A stretch of DNA of 64,000 nucleotides from Dysgonomonas sp. 25 (GCF_010501075.1 NZ_QVMN01000011.1:1-64000); one strand, 5' to 3'; counted from the first letter of the stretch, positions 9,532-19,739 are shown. Notes: generated from the sequence alone by a model not told the origin. Translations and numbers: made by a program.

Positions 9532-11067
9532 ATGAGTAATCGAAATTTGATATACAAAGTTTTAGGATGGAGCACCATATTACTGGCGACGGTATTATTT
9601 GGTTCGTGCTCGGATGAAAATGGAATGGATGCCTTTCTGGACGTATCAAAGTCTGAAATAGAACTGACTTATAGAGGCTTAACGGAAGATGGCAATCAGG
9701 CAAACTTCGAAGTAGGTGCCAGCCAGCCGTGGGAAGTAATCAGCAAGGATGAATGGATTACATTGAACCATACATCGGGCGAAAGAGGTAGAATAACCTT
9801 GTTTATTTCTGCCCCTATGGTGGATATACACGGAGGACGCGAAGGTACGATTGTGATACAAAGCGGTAAATCGACCGAAGTAGTCTCTATCGTCCAGAAT
9901 AAGAAAATCGAGGCCCTGACTATAACACCAGCTGAGATAACAGTGGGTAAATCAGGATTGTTGGTTAGCGGAGATAAACCTACTGCCGACCTGAATACAA
10001 ACTCCGATTGGCGAATAGAATCGGATCAGACATGGTTAGTCCCTAATATACTGACAGGTACGGAAGGTGACTACGAAATAACATTCAACCTCGAGCATAA
10101 TAACACTACACAGAACCGTACGGCTAAAGTGATGGTGTATAGCGGAGAATTGAAAGACTCGGTGATGGTGAAACAGACTACTGATGGTTTAAAAGCTTCT
10201 ATGTCCAGAATTTTGGCAAATAAGAATGGCAATACCGAAGGAAATGTAAATTCATTCACTGTGAGCTCTTATGCCAATTGGACAGCTACCAGCGATTCGT
10301 GGATTACAGTTACTCCTGCAACAGGAGGCGTAGGAAAGAGTACTGTTACATTCAGCATCGACCCGAATACAGGAAGTGCAGAACGGACAGGAAAAATAAC
10401 ATTCACCAGCGAAGATGGCTTGATAGCAGAGGTAGACGTTATACAAACGGCAACATTATCGGTATATGATGACGATGGTCAGGCTATCGGCTATGTTTAC
10501 CTGAACGAAGACTTCTCGTGGTGTACTCAATTCGGTGGGCAAGACCAGGTAGCAAATCCTGCAACTTACTCAACGATAGCTATCTATAGTAATGCCGCTG
10601 CTAAGGCAGAATTCGATGCGCAAGGATATGAAGACTTTAACCCTTCAGTAAAAGCTATGTATTTGGCTGCCCATTATCTCAAGATGAATAAAGGAAATAA
10701 TCAAACTGGATTTGTGATTCCGTCGATTCCGAATATTGCAGACCGAAAAGCCACCAATATGAAGCTTTCTTTTGATTCAGCACCGAATATCAATACTTCC
10801 GGAGTTCAAGATGTTGTTGATATAACTGTTGAAATATTATCAGGTCCGGGGTCGGTTGATGTAAATGATGGTACAACGAAAGTTAGTGCTCCGACACGAA
10901 TCACTGTTGCTTCGTTCAACCAGTGGGATAACATGAGCTTCGTGCTATATGGAGCCACGGCTGAAACAAAAGTGGTGATAAGAACAACCAAGCAAGGTGA
11001 AAGTGGACAGTATAGATGGTTCCTCGATAACGTGAAGTTTGAAAAACATAGCGTGTTAGCACCATAA
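9532..11067 (+). CDS. Multi-BACON lipoprotein, paralogue of the preceding gene
   Basis: 511 residues with an SpII signal (LFGSC, C26). Three consecutive BACON-like repeats occupy about residues 35-320; each has the W-x-x-T/V motif (DEWITL, DQTWLV, DSWITV) and a terminal V-x-Q strand. The C-terminal domain (about 325-505; GYVYLNEDFSW to RWFLDNVKF) is clearly homologous to that of the upstream gene, so the pair arose by duplication with a change in BACON copy number. The BACON repeats probably act as a spacer that lifts the binding domain off the outer membrane (inference). Confidence 0.78.
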   Translation: MSNRNLIYKVLGWSTILLATVLFGSCSDENGMDAFLDVSKSEIELTYRGLTEDGNQANFEVGASQPWEVISKDEWITLNHTSGERGRITLFISAPMVDIHGGREGTIVIQSGKSTEVVSIVQNKKIEALTITPAEITVGKSGLLVSGDKPTADLNTNSDWRIESDQTWLVPNILTGTEGDYEITFNLEHNNTTQNRTAKVMVYSGELKDSVMVKQTTDGLKASMSRILANKNGNTEGNVNSFTVSSYANWTATSDSWITVTPATGGVGKSTVTFSIDPNTGSAERTGKITFTSEDGLIAEVDVIQTATLSVYDDDGQAIGYVYLNEDFSWCTQFGGQDQVANPATYSTIAIYSNAAAKAEFDAQGYEDFNPSVKAMYLAAHYLKMNKGNNQTGFVIPSIPNIADRKATNMKLSFDSAPNINTSGVQDVVDITVEILSGPGSVDVNDGTTKVSAPTRITVASFNQWDNMSFVLYGATAETKVVIRTTKQGESGQYRWFLDNVKFEKHSVLAP

Positions 11068-11118
11068 ATCTGATACTAACTAAGTAAAGAAAAACAAAAA
11101 GAATATAAAACATAATAC

Positions 11119-14094
11119 ATGAAAAGCATTATGAATATAAAGAAAGCAAGAGGCTTCATCACATCATGCCTGATGATATGCCTCATCGGGTTATTCCCAT
11201 CTTTTGCTATAGCCCAGGACAAGATTTCGGTTTCGGGTACTGTAACCGACAAAGACGGGGAAGCACTGATTGGTGTGAGTGTTGTGGTGAAAGGGGATGA
11301 AGCGAATGGCGTTATGACTGATATCGACGGAAGTTATATCATCAATGCCGCTCCTACTGCTGTTCTGAAATTTTCGTATGTCGGCTATCAAACGATGGAA
11401 GAAAAGGTTCAGAACCGCACGACTATAAATATACGAATGGAAGAAAATACCAATCAATTGGAAGAAGTCGTAGTGGTCGGTTACGGAACGATGGAGAAAC
11501 GTGCCATCACAACATCCGTATCGTCTATCAAAGGGGATAACCTGACGACCGGTCTCGGAGGTGCAACAATTGCTACCGCCTTGCAAGGTAAGATTCCGGG
11601 ATTGACTATTTCCGGCACATCCAGTCCGAACTCTTCTAATGGATTCCAGCTTCGTGGGGTAGCCTCTGTTAATGCAAGCTCGGGTCCGCTCGTTGTTATC
11701 GACGGGATACCCGGTGGTGATATGCGTTCGCTTAACCAGGAAGATATTGAGTCTATCGATGTATTGAAAGATGCTTCAGCAGGTGCTATCTATGGTACAC
11801 GTGCTGCCGGCGGTGTAATCCTGATTACAACTAAACAGGCAAAAACCGGAGGTGTGAAATTGAGATATACCGGTGAAGTATCGATGGAAACAATCCGCAA
11901 AAGACCGGAAGTTCTCTCAGCGAGCCAATATATTGAAAGAGGTGTGGGTGCAGATTATGGTGGTGATACGGATTGGTATAACGAGTTGACGCGTGACAAT
12001 CCTATCTCGAACCGTCATGTCATAAATATTTCGGGAGGATCGGAAAATGCCTTGATTTATACGACCTTTACTACACAAGACCAGAAAGGTATTGTGATCG
12101 GCGATGCCCGCCGCGACTTCTCAGGACGTATCAATACGACATTCAAATTGTTGGAAGGAAAAGTTGAAATCAAAACAAACACGGAATACCGTCAGACGAA
12201 GAGAGATCAACGAAATTCATCTTCTACATTCAATATGGCACTCGCGTTGAATCCAACTATTCCGGTGTATGATGCTTCCACTCCGAGCGGATATAACATC
12301 AAGAACGGATTTGGTACTGACTATAACCCTGTAGCTGATATTATGCTGAAAAGCTATGATGGAAAAGACAGATGGTTGCTGACCGACGCTACTATGAAGA
12401 TAAAGCTTACAGATGAGCTTTCTGCTACCGGAACAATCGGTTATCAGGAAGCAGACTGGCAATTGACTACTTACCGCTCGGCTCAACATAAAGAATCGGA
12501 ATCGGGACAGAGAGGGTCTGCTTATCATGGTTATGACAAAAACAGACGTACATCTGTCGATGCATACTTGACATACGACAAAACGTTTGCAGAAGTACAT
12601 CGCCTGAATGCTGTCGGAGGTTATAGTTTCTGGGAATATAACCGCAGCTATTTCAATATGACAAACGGCGACTTCCCTATCGATGGAGTTGGTGCATGGG
12701 ATATGTCTTCGGGTATGGACCTGACTAACGGAAACGGTAAAGCTGCGATGAATTCGTACAAAGCACCAAGAGAAAGACTGATGGCTTTCTTCGGACGTGT
12801 AAACTATACCTTCAACGAAAAGTATATGTTGACAGCCAGTATCCGCCACGAAGGATCGTCTAAGTTCGGTAAAAACAACCGTTGGGGAGACTTCTGGGCA
12901 ATCTCGGGAGGATGGCGCGTATCTGACGAGAAATTCATTAAAGAGAACTTCGATTTCGTTTCGGAATTTAAAGTTCGTCTGGGATATGGTGTGACTGGTA
13001 ACAACGGTTTCGGAACAGGCTATACGACACGTATGTATACTTCTAACCAGATGTGGCCGACAAACGGTATCTGGAATCCGGGATACGGATCGAAACGAAA
13101 CGTAAACCCTGACCTGAAATGGGAAGAAAAATCCGAGTTGAACTTCGGTTTCGACTATGCATTCTTCAACAACCGCCTCTATGGTAAGTTCGATATATAC
13201 AACCGTAAGGTAGACGACATGCTATACGAAGTAAATGCACCTATGCCTCCGATGACGCATACCACCATCATGAAAAATGTGGGTAGCCTCCAGAATAGAG
13301 GTTGGGAATTTGAAATCGGTGGAGACATTATCAAAACCAAGGATTTCTCCTATTCCACAACTATGCGTTTCTCTCAAAATACCTCGAAAATAAAGGATAT
13401 GGGCGATGCTGGTTATTATTTGGATGAAGTAGCTTTTCCTTCTCCAGGAAACCCAGGGAAAGCAGTTCGACTGACAAACGGAACAGAAATAGGTAAGTTC
13501 TTTATCTTCAAATATGCAGGTTTAGACGAGAATGGTAAATTCCTGATATACGACAAAGATAACAATGTGGTACCGGCAAATGACAAAACCCTTATTGCAG
13601 CCAACAAACGCCATATGGGCAATGCGATGCCGAAGTTGATTGCTTCGTGGGATCACAATTTCAGTTATCGTAATTTCGATATGTCTGTTTCGTTGCGTAG
13701 CTGGATCGATTATGATGTTTTCAGCCAGGTAAACATGTATTACGGAATCGAAAACGGATCGCAGACAAACGTCCTGAAGAAAGCATTCGGCTATTATAGC
13801 GCTATCGATGACGAAAAAGTTCTTTGTGACCTTTGGTTGTCTGACGGTACTTTCCTCAAAATCGATGCTATCAATTTAGGATATACACTCAATGCGAAGA
13901 AATATACCAAATATATGGATAAAGCCCGTTTCTATCTGACGATGAGAGATGTTGCCATGTTTACCAAATACAAAGGTGTGAACCCTGAGGTAAACCTCAA
14001 CGGTCTGACTCCGGGCTTTGAGTATATCAAAGATAAAGATACGATGTATCCTCAAACAATTCGTTTCACATTAGGTGTACAATTAACATTCTAA
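11119..14094 (+). CDS. SusC-like TonB-dependent outer-membrane transporter
   Basis: 991 residues. Signal peptide to about residue 32, then a carboxypeptidase-regulatory-like domain (SVSGTVTDKDGEALIGVSVV), TonB box/plug start (LEEVVVVGYGT), and plug motifs (PLVVIDGIPGG; LKDASAGAIYGTRAAGGVI). The remainder is a 22-strand barrel ending in an aromatic-terminated strand (FTLGVQLTF). There is no N-terminal STN domain, so signalling to a sigma factor is not expected. It is paired with the SusD 12 bases downstream for glycan import. Substrate is inferred from neighbours as a phosphorylated, alpha-linked glycan. Confidence 0.93.
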   Translation: MKSIMNIKKARGFITSCLMICLIGLFPSFAIAQDKISVSGTVTDKDGEALIGVSVVVKGDEANGVMTDIDGSYIINAAPTAVLKFSYVGYQTMEEKVQNRTTINIRMEENTNQLEEVVVVGYGTMEKRAITTSVSSIKGDNLTTGLGGATIATALQGKIPGLTISGTSSPNSSNGFQLRGVASVNASSGPLVVIDGIPGGDMRSLNQEDIESIDVLKDASAGAIYGTRAAGGVILITTKQAKTGGVKLRYTGEVSMETIRKRPEVLSASQYIERGVGADYGGDTDWYNELTRDNPISNRHVINISGGSENALIYTTFTTQDQKGIVIGDARRDFSGRINTTFKLLEGKVEIKTNTEYRQTKRDQRNSSSTFNMALALNPTIPVYDASTPSGYNIKNGFGTDYNPVADIMLKSYDGKDRWLLTDATMKIKLTDELSATGTIGYQEADWQLTTYRSAQHKESESGQRGSAYHGYDKNRRTSVDAYLTYDKTFAEVHRLNAVGGYSFWEYNRSYFNMTNGDFPIDGVGAWDMSSGMDLTNGNGKAAMNSYKAPRERLMAFFGRVNYTFNEKYMLTASIRHEGSSKFGKNNRWGDFWAISGGWRVSDEKFIKENFDFVSEFKVRLGYGVTGNNGFGTGYTTRMYTSNQMWPTNGIWNPGYGSKRNVNPDLKWEEKSELNFGFDYAFFNNRLYGKFDIYNRKVDDMLYEVNAPMPPMTHTTIMKNVGSLQNRGWEFEIGGDIIKTKDFSYSTTMRFSQNTSKIKDMGDAGYYLDEVAFPSPGNPGKAVRLTNGTEIGKFFIFKYAGLDENGKFLIYDKDNNVVPANDKTLIAANKRHMGNAMPKLIASWDHNFSYRNFDMSVSLRSWIDYDVFSQVNMYYGIENGSQTNVLKKAFGYYSAIDDEKVLCDLWLSDGTFLKIDAINLGYTLNAKKYTKYMDKARFYLTMRDVAMFTKYKGVNPEVNLNGLTPGFEYIKDKDTMYPQTIRFTLGVQLTF

Positions 14095-14106
14095 ACCAAT
14101 ATTATT

Positions 14107-15816
14107 ATGAAGAATATAAATATAAAATATCTGAAAGGATTAGGAATTGGACTAATCGCATCTGTGCTGCTCGGTTCGTGTAGCTTGGATGAGAAATATT
14201 ATTCAGAATCGACGCCTGATAATTTCTTTACCTCGCCCGACAATGCTTATGCCGTATTGAGCCGTCCGTTTACGCACTGGCGCTGGTATGTAGGTAACGA
14301 TCGCTGGTATCTTCAGGAGTTAACAACCGACGAAATGGTAGCGCCAAGACGCGGTTCGGACTGGTACAACAGTGGCGAATACTATCGTCTGCACTATCAT
14401 ACATGGAGTGCCGAAGACCGTTTCATTGTAAATACTTACGATGGTACAACGGGAGGAATCTCCCGGGCATTGGAAGCCAAGGAAGACCTGTCGGGAGTAA
14501 ATTATAATTCGATAGGGTTGACAGATGTGGACAAAGACGACCATATCCAGCAGTTAGAATCCATTATTGCCTACTTCTATATGAAAGGCTTGGACTACTT
14601 CGGGGGGATGCCTATCTACGAATCTACCGAAGAACCGTTGAAAGGTCGTTCGACAGCCGAGGAAACGTTCAACCATATCGAAACACTTCTGACAAATGCG
14701 ATTCCTAAGCTGAAACAGAAAACACAACTCGTTCCGGCTACTACGCACGATGGATATATCAGCCAGGCAGCGGCAGCGTCACTGCTCGCTCAGCTATACT
14801 TCAATGCCAATGCTTATATCGGAAGAGATATGTTCAGCGAATGTGCTACGATCTGTCAGGATATAATCGACGGCGATTATGGTGCATACGACTTGGCTGA
14901 CACATGGTGGGAGCCACAAGGATTCGATAACGGATTATCTCCTGAAATCATCTGGGCTGTGCCTTCCGAATACGGAAAATTACAATGGGACTGGTATTTC
15001 AAGTATTTCTATCATTATAACTCTTTCAAATACTTCGATTCGGAAACGGCTGGTTACAACGGGTTTATCCTGACGCCATCCCGCAAACCGACAGGAGCTG
15101 TTTACACAGAATATAAATTAGGAAATACCTACGAGAAATTCCACAACCAGGATGTAAGGAAGAAGCCATACCGCTACTTCGGAAACAAATCTTACGAAGG
15201 GATGTTCTTAGTTGGGTCACAAGTTAACCCGAATAACCCGACTATGGTTTGCGAAGGACAGAAAGAGTATAAAGGACAGGTAATTAACCTCGTCGATATG
15301 GTTGCCCGTTTCTCCGAAGTAGGGTCAAAATATCCGTCTGTTTCCGCTTTACCGTCTACCATGGAAGATGGTGAAGAAAACTCGGGAATCCGTTTGGTTA
15401 AATCGCCTCAACCGAATATGACCGATATACATTTGCGCTACAATCCCGATTGTCCTGTAATCCGCTTAGCTGAAATATATTACATGCTTGCAGAGTGTAA
15501 AATGCGTGCAGGAGATAAAGCTGGTGCTGCCACTTTGATTAATAAGGTGAGAGCCCGTAACTTTGTCGGAGGAAGTGATCCGAATCCTGTTACAAGCGCT
15601 AATCTGGACGAATACAGAATGTTGGATGAATGGATGGTGGAATTTGTAGGAGAAGGACAAGCTCGCAGGCGTACAGATTTGATCCGTTGGGGCAAATTTG
15701 TAACGGATTCTTGGTGGGATCATACACCGAGCAATGATCCTACGAGAAATATTTTCCCTATCCCGAATACGGCTATTGCAGCAAACGGCTTGATAGAACA
15801 AAATCCGGGATATTAA
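14107..15816 (+). CDS. SusD-like outer-membrane glycan-binding lipoprotein
   Basis: 569 residues; SpII signal ends LLGSC (C25). It has the family hallmarks: an N-terminal EKYYSESTPDNFF segment, TPR-like helices in the first half, and a C-terminal RagB/SusD block (LRYNPDCPVIRLAEIYYM...INKVRARN...EWMVEFVGEGQARRRTDLIRWGKF). It forms the lid on the SusC barrel. The gap to susC is 12 bases and to the phosphoesterase 31 bases, so the three are co-transcribed. Confidence 0.93.
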   Translation: MKNINIKYLKGLGIGLIASVLLGSCSLDEKYYSESTPDNFFTSPDNAYAVLSRPFTHWRWYVGNDRWYLQELTTDEMVAPRRGSDWYNSGEYYRLHYHTWSAEDRFIVNTYDGTTGGISRALEAKEDLSGVNYNSIGLTDVDKDDHIQQLESIIAYFYMKGLDYFGGMPIYESTEEPLKGRSTAEETFNHIETLLTNAIPKLKQKTQLVPATTHDGYISQAAAASLLAQLYFNANAYIGRDMFSECATICQDIIDGDYGAYDLADTWWEPQGFDNGLSPEIIWAVPSEYGKLQWDWYFKYFYHYNSFKYFDSETAGYNGFILTPSRKPTGAVYTEYKLGNTYEKFHNQDVRKKPYRYFGNKSYEGMFLVGSQVNPNNPTMVCEGQKEYKGQVINLVDMVARFSEVGSKYPSVSALPSTMEDGEENSGIRLVKSPQPNMTDIHLRYNPDCPVIRLAEIYYMLAECKMRAGDKAGAATLINKVRARNFVGGSDPNPVTSANLDEYRMLDEWMVEFVGEGQARRRTDLIRWGKFVTDSWWDHTPSNDPTRNIFPIPNTAIAANGLIEQNPGY

Positions 15817-15847
15817 TTCAACTGATATAATTAAAATTGGATAAATC

Positions 15848-17341
15848 ATGAATAAAATAATGAAATTATTACTGATAGTATTCCTCTCCGGTATTTTCCT
15901 GAACTGCTCGGATGAGGACAGGCCTACGAGAGAGGGCGGCAACAATAATTCGGCCGGCTCGATAAAGGTCAAAGAAGGAATGAACCTCGTAGGGATGGTC
16001 TTGGACGGAAACACCCCGATAGAAGGTGTTGTCGTAAGTGACGGATATACTGTCACAAAAACTGATGAAGACGGTATATATCAGATGAGCGCCAACAGAG
16101 ACGCTAAGTTTGTATTCCTTTCGGTTCCTGCCGATTGCGAAATACCGGTGGGTGCAAATAATATCCCGAAAATCTATAAGACTATCGGTGTTATTAAGCA
16201 GGGAGATGTATTGCGCCGCGACTTCTCGTTGAAAAGAACTCAAAAAATTGAGAACTTCACCTTGTTGGCATTGGCTGACGTACAGATCGGAAATAGTACT
16301 GATTTGAATCTTCTGAAAGTAGAAGTCCCTAAAATAAAGAGCTATATAGACAGCAAAATTACTACACCTGTTTATGGAATTTCTTTAGGAGACTTAGTGT
16401 GGGATAACATGCCTTATCTGCAACAATATGCAGAGGAGACAGGTTTGATTGGTGTTCCGACATTTCAGGTGATTGGAAATCACGACCATAATAAGGCTGT
16501 TTTATCTGACGATGCCGGATCAGCTGTGGATTTTGAAGCTAACTTCGGACCTACTTATTACTCTTATAATATCGGAGATTGCCATTTTGTTGTGCTCGAC
16601 GATGTTTTGTACACCGGGGATAAGAATTACACAGGTAATATTACACAAAATCAGTTGGATTGGTTGAAGAAGGACTTGGAACATGTTTCTAAAGATAAGT
16701 TGATTATTTTGGGAGTACATATCCCTACTAAACGTAGAAATTCTTCCGGAGCAGTATCCAACAATCAGGATTTGTATACCATTCTTGACGGATATAAAGT
16801 ACGTATATTATCAGGGCACTCGCACAATAACTATACGACAACTATATCACCCGATATAGAGGAAAATACTATGGGATCGGTTATGGGTGCATTCTGGTCG
16901 GGAGATTTGTGTAACGATGGTAGCCCACGTGGTTATACTATTTACGAGATTGAAGGGAATGAGATCAAAAACCGTTATTATAAAGGAACGAGCCACGACC
17001 GCGATTACCAGATGTATCTCTATAACATCGGCGAAGCTGTTACGGTAAGCAGACAAGACGGCTTGATATTTAATCTTTTCAACTGGCACACAAACTGGAC
17101 AGTGAAAGTCTATGAAGATGGCGTATATACTACTACTCTGACCAACAATGTAAAAGAACTGGATCGCCGTGCTTACGATTTCATGGATGGCCCGAGCAAA
17201 CCGGCTTACCGTCCGAGCGCAGAGCCGGAGAGAAATAACGATCATATGTTCTATTATAAGCCGTCGGCATCGTGGAGTACGGTGAAAGTAGAAGCGACAG
17301 ATCCTTATGGAAATACATATATTCAATCGATAAACAGATAA
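15848..17341 (+). CDS. Secreted calcineurin-like metallophosphoesterase lipoprotein
   Basis: 497 residues with SpII signal (FLNC, C20). Domains in order: a carboxypeptidase-regulatory-like fold (about 45-130; GMVLDGNTPIEGVVVSDGYT), a calcineurin-type phosphoesterase core (about 135-340), and a C-terminal beta domain (about 345-497). Metal-binding motifs are ADVQIG (D144), GDLVWDN, GNHDH, GVHIP and SGHSHNN. The usual first motif D-x-H reads D-V-Q, so one metal ligand is altered. It probably hydrolyses phosphomono- or diesters at the cell surface or periplasm. With glpQ it supplies the locus with a second phosphoesterase. Confidence 0.87.
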   Translation: MNKIMKLLLIVFLSGIFLNCSDEDRPTREGGNNNSAGSIKVKEGMNLVGMVLDGNTPIEGVVVSDGYTVTKTDEDGIYQMSANRDAKFVFLSVPADCEIPVGANNIPKIYKTIGVIKQGDVLRRDFSLKRTQKIENFTLLALADVQIGNSTDLNLLKVEVPKIKSYIDSKITTPVYGISLGDLVWDNMPYLQQYAEETGLIGVPTFQVIGNHDHNKAVLSDDAGSAVDFEANFGPTYYSYNIGDCHFVVLDDVLYTGDKNYTGNITQNQLDWLKKDLEHVSKDKLIILGVHIPTKRRNSSGAVSNNQDLYTILDGYKVRILSGHSHNNYTTTISPDIEENTMGSVMGAFWSGDLCNDGSPRGYTIYEIEGNEIKNRYYKGTSHDRDYQMYLYNIGEAVTVSRQDGLIFNLFNWHTNWTVKVYEDGVYTTTLTNNVKELDRRAYDFMDGPSKPAYRPSAEPERNNDHMFYYKPSASWSTVKVEATDPYGNTYIQSINR

Positions 17342-17350
17342 AATAAATGT

Positions 17351-17384
17351 AAGAGAGAGGCTGGCTATCTCCGGCCTCTCCCTT
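17351..17384 (+). terminator. Hairpin after the phosphoesterase gene
   Basis: A 10-bp stem (GAGAGGCTGG with CCGGCCTCTC, one G-U pair) around a 6-base loop, followed by CCTTTCTATTTT. The T run is interrupted, so it may only attenuate transcription into the GH31 gene 50 bases later. Confidence 0.6.
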
Positions 17385-17433
17385 TCTATTTTCCGAACGA
17401 TAAAAACAACATCCTTTAATAATTTATAAGTAG

Positions 17434-19674
17434 ATGAGAGCAAAAGTAACATTACTCTTCTTAGCCTTTGTGTGTTTACTGACAACAATGTCAGCACAAG
17501 AATATAAAAACCCTATTGTGTTTGGCAACAACCGCTTAACGCTGGTTTCGCCGACACTCTTCCGTCTCGAATATGCCGAAGGTGGTAAATTCGTAGACGA
17601 CAAAACCATGTTTGCCTACAACCGCGATTCGCTCTTGCAGGACTTCGAGGTGAAGAAAATAGATGACCGCAAGTACGAAATCACGACTTCGGCTCTGCGT
17701 ATGGTTTTCGACAATGACGGATTTCCGTTCGGGCTGCACAACTTCCACGTATTCTATAATATGAATGGGAAAGAGCAGAAATTTACCATCCGCAACATCC
17801 ACAAAAACAATCTGGGCGGAGCTATCTCTACCCTCGACCGTGTGAGCGAGCCTATTCCGTTGGACGATGGCTTATTGAGCACCGACGGTTGGTATATCAT
17901 CGACGATGCAGGCAAAGACATCCTGAAAAATGACTGGCTTGCACCTCGCGACCGTAGCCATGTGCAGGACTTATACTGTTTCGTGTACGGCAAGGATTAC
18001 AAAGCAGCATTGAAAGACTTGGGACGTATCAGCGGGCATGTGCCTATGACGCGTAAATATATACACGGCGTGTGGTATTGCCGTTACTGGCCTTACACCA
18101 CCGACGAATACCTGCAATTGGTTAATGAATATAAGGAAAATAATTTCCCGCTGGACATTATGGTATTCGATATGGACTGGCACACTTACGGCGCAACCGT
18201 AGGTACAGGACATGCCGGCACAAGAAGCTGGACAGGCTATACATGGAACAAAGAATTGATTCCCGATCCTAAAAACCTGATTCAGACTTTGCTGAAAGAT
18301 TCGATATACGTTTCGCTGAACGAGCATCCGCATGACGGAATCCGCCCGCACGAATCGATGTATCCTGAATTTATGCAGGCTATGGGTAAGAAAGCTGACG
18401 GATCATCTATCCTGTTCGATGCCGGAGACAGAAAATATATGACCAACTTCCTCAAATATGCTCACGGCGAAAGCTGGGATATGGGAGTTGCTTTCTGGTG
18501 GCTCGACTGGCAACAGAATTACCTCTATCACAATGTAAGAGGATCGCAGACAACCAATCTGACATGGCTGAATAAGCTTTATTACGACGATTCGGCTCGC
18601 AACGGATTGCGTGGGGCAGGGTATAGCCGTTGGGCAGGATTTGGCGACCACCGCCATCCTATCCAGTTCTCGGGCGACGCTCATGCCAATTGGGAGATGC
18701 TGGCATTCGAAATAGAATTGACAAGCACCAGCGGAAATGCCGGTTGCTACTACTGGGCGCACGATATTGGCGGATTCTACGGAGGGAAAGATCCCGAACT
18801 ATATACCCGCTGGACGCAATTCGGAGCGTTGAGTGCCGCTTTGCGTGTACACTCACAGAAGAAAGCCGACTTAGACCGCCGTCCGTGGATATGGGGCGAA
18901 CAGGCTACTGAAGCTACCCGCAAGACATACCATTTCCGTTCCGAAATGTTGCCGTATATCTACTCCAGCGTCAGAGAAACGCACGAAACGATGGTGCCTC
19001 TCAACAGGGCGATGTATATCGATTATAGCGAAGAGAAAGAAGCGTACAAGAATCCGCAAGAATTCATGTTCGGAGACTTGCTGCTTGCTGCGCCTATCAC
19101 ACAGGCTGGAAAAGGAGAGAATAAAATTGCTTCGCAAACAGTCTGGTTTCCTGAAGGTGATACATGGTTCGACTTTTTCGATGCTACCGGATACAAAGGT
19201 GGTACCAAAACCGAAATCAGCAAAGATATATACGAGTTTCCTTTATTCGTAAAAGGTGGTTATATACTGCCTATGCAGCCATACAGGTCGCGTCCGGCTT
19301 CTGCGCCGTTGAGCGAACTCGTGTTGAGGGTTTATCCCGGTGCAGACGGAGCAGACAATACCTTCTCGCTCTACGAAGACGATGGTGTGTCTACCGAATA
19401 TGAAAAAGGGAAATATGCTAAAACGGCTTTGAACTATAAGCAATCGGGCAACAAAGTCACGCTGACTGTGAACCCGACAGCGGGAGAATACACAGGGCAA
19501 TTGGCTAAAAGAGCATATACAGTGGAATTGGCAGGATGGGATAAGGTGAAATCGGTGAAAGTGAACAAAAAGACCGTGAAACCGACTTACGATGCCCAAA
19601 AGAAAATGTATATCATCAAAATCAAGCCCGAATCGATACGAAAATCTATAATACTAAATATAGAGGTTGGTTAG
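17434..19674 (+). CDS. GH31 family alpha-glycosidase, secreted
   Basis: 746 residues with a cleavable signal (LLTTMSAQ). The N-terminal beta-sandwich is followed by a TIM barrel with GH31 landmarks: PLDIMVFDMDWHT (the -1 subsite strand), the nucleophile motif FWWLDWQQN (D358), and the acid/base motif FSGDAHANWE (D415). The C-terminal beta domains resemble DUF5110 (FSLYEDDGVSTEYE). GH31 enzymes retain configuration and mostly cleave alpha-glucosides, alpha-galactosides or alpha-xylosides. The exact specificity cannot be read here. Last + strand gene of region 1; in context it may remove alpha-sugar substituents before phosphodiester cleavage. Confidence 0.9.
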   Translation: MRAKVTLLFLAFVCLLTTMSAQEYKNPIVFGNNRLTLVSPTLFRLEYAEGGKFVDDKTMFAYNRDSLLQDFEVKKIDDRKYEITTSALRMVFDNDGFPFGLHNFHVFYNMNGKEQKFTIRNIHKNNLGGAISTLDRVSEPIPLDDGLLSTDGWYIIDDAGKDILKNDWLAPRDRSHVQDLYCFVYGKDYKAALKDLGRISGHVPMTRKYIHGVWYCRYWPYTTDEYLQLVNEYKENNFPLDIMVFDMDWHTYGATVGTGHAGTRSWTGYTWNKELIPDPKNLIQTLLKDSIYVSLNEHPHDGIRPHESMYPEFMQAMGKKADGSSILFDAGDRKYMTNFLKYAHGESWDMGVAFWWLDWQQNYLYHNVRGSQTTNLTWLNKLYYDDSARNGLRGAGYSRWAGFGDHRHPIQFSGDAHANWEMLAFEIELTSTSGNAGCYYWAHDIGGFYGGKDPELYTRWTQFGALSAALRVHSQKKADLDRRPWIWGEQATEATRKTYHFRSEMLPYIYSSVRETHETMVPLNRAMYIDYSEEKEAYKNPQEFMFGDLLLAAPITQAGKGENKIASQTVWFPEGDTWFDFFDATGYKGGTKTEISKDIYEFPLFVKGGYILPMQPYRSRPASAPLSELVLRVYPGADGADNTFSLYEDDGVSTEYEKGKYAKTALNYKQSGNKVTLTVNPTAGEYTGQLAKRAYTVELAGWDKVKSVKVNKKTVKPTYDAQKKMYIIKIKPESIRKSIILNIEVG

Positions 19675-19703
19675 AGGTTAATATTTTTTTTTAGTGATCA
19701 GGG

Positions 19704-19739
19704 TACCCGGTAGAGAAGCGTCTTTACCGGGTATTTTTT
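19704..19739 (+). terminator. Strong terminator ending the region 1 operon
   Basis: Perfect 9-bp stem TACCCGGTA/TACCGGGTA with a 12-base loop, then a run of T (ATTTTTTG). It sits between the GH31 gene and the convergent ECF S-subunit gene. Confidence 0.9.
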
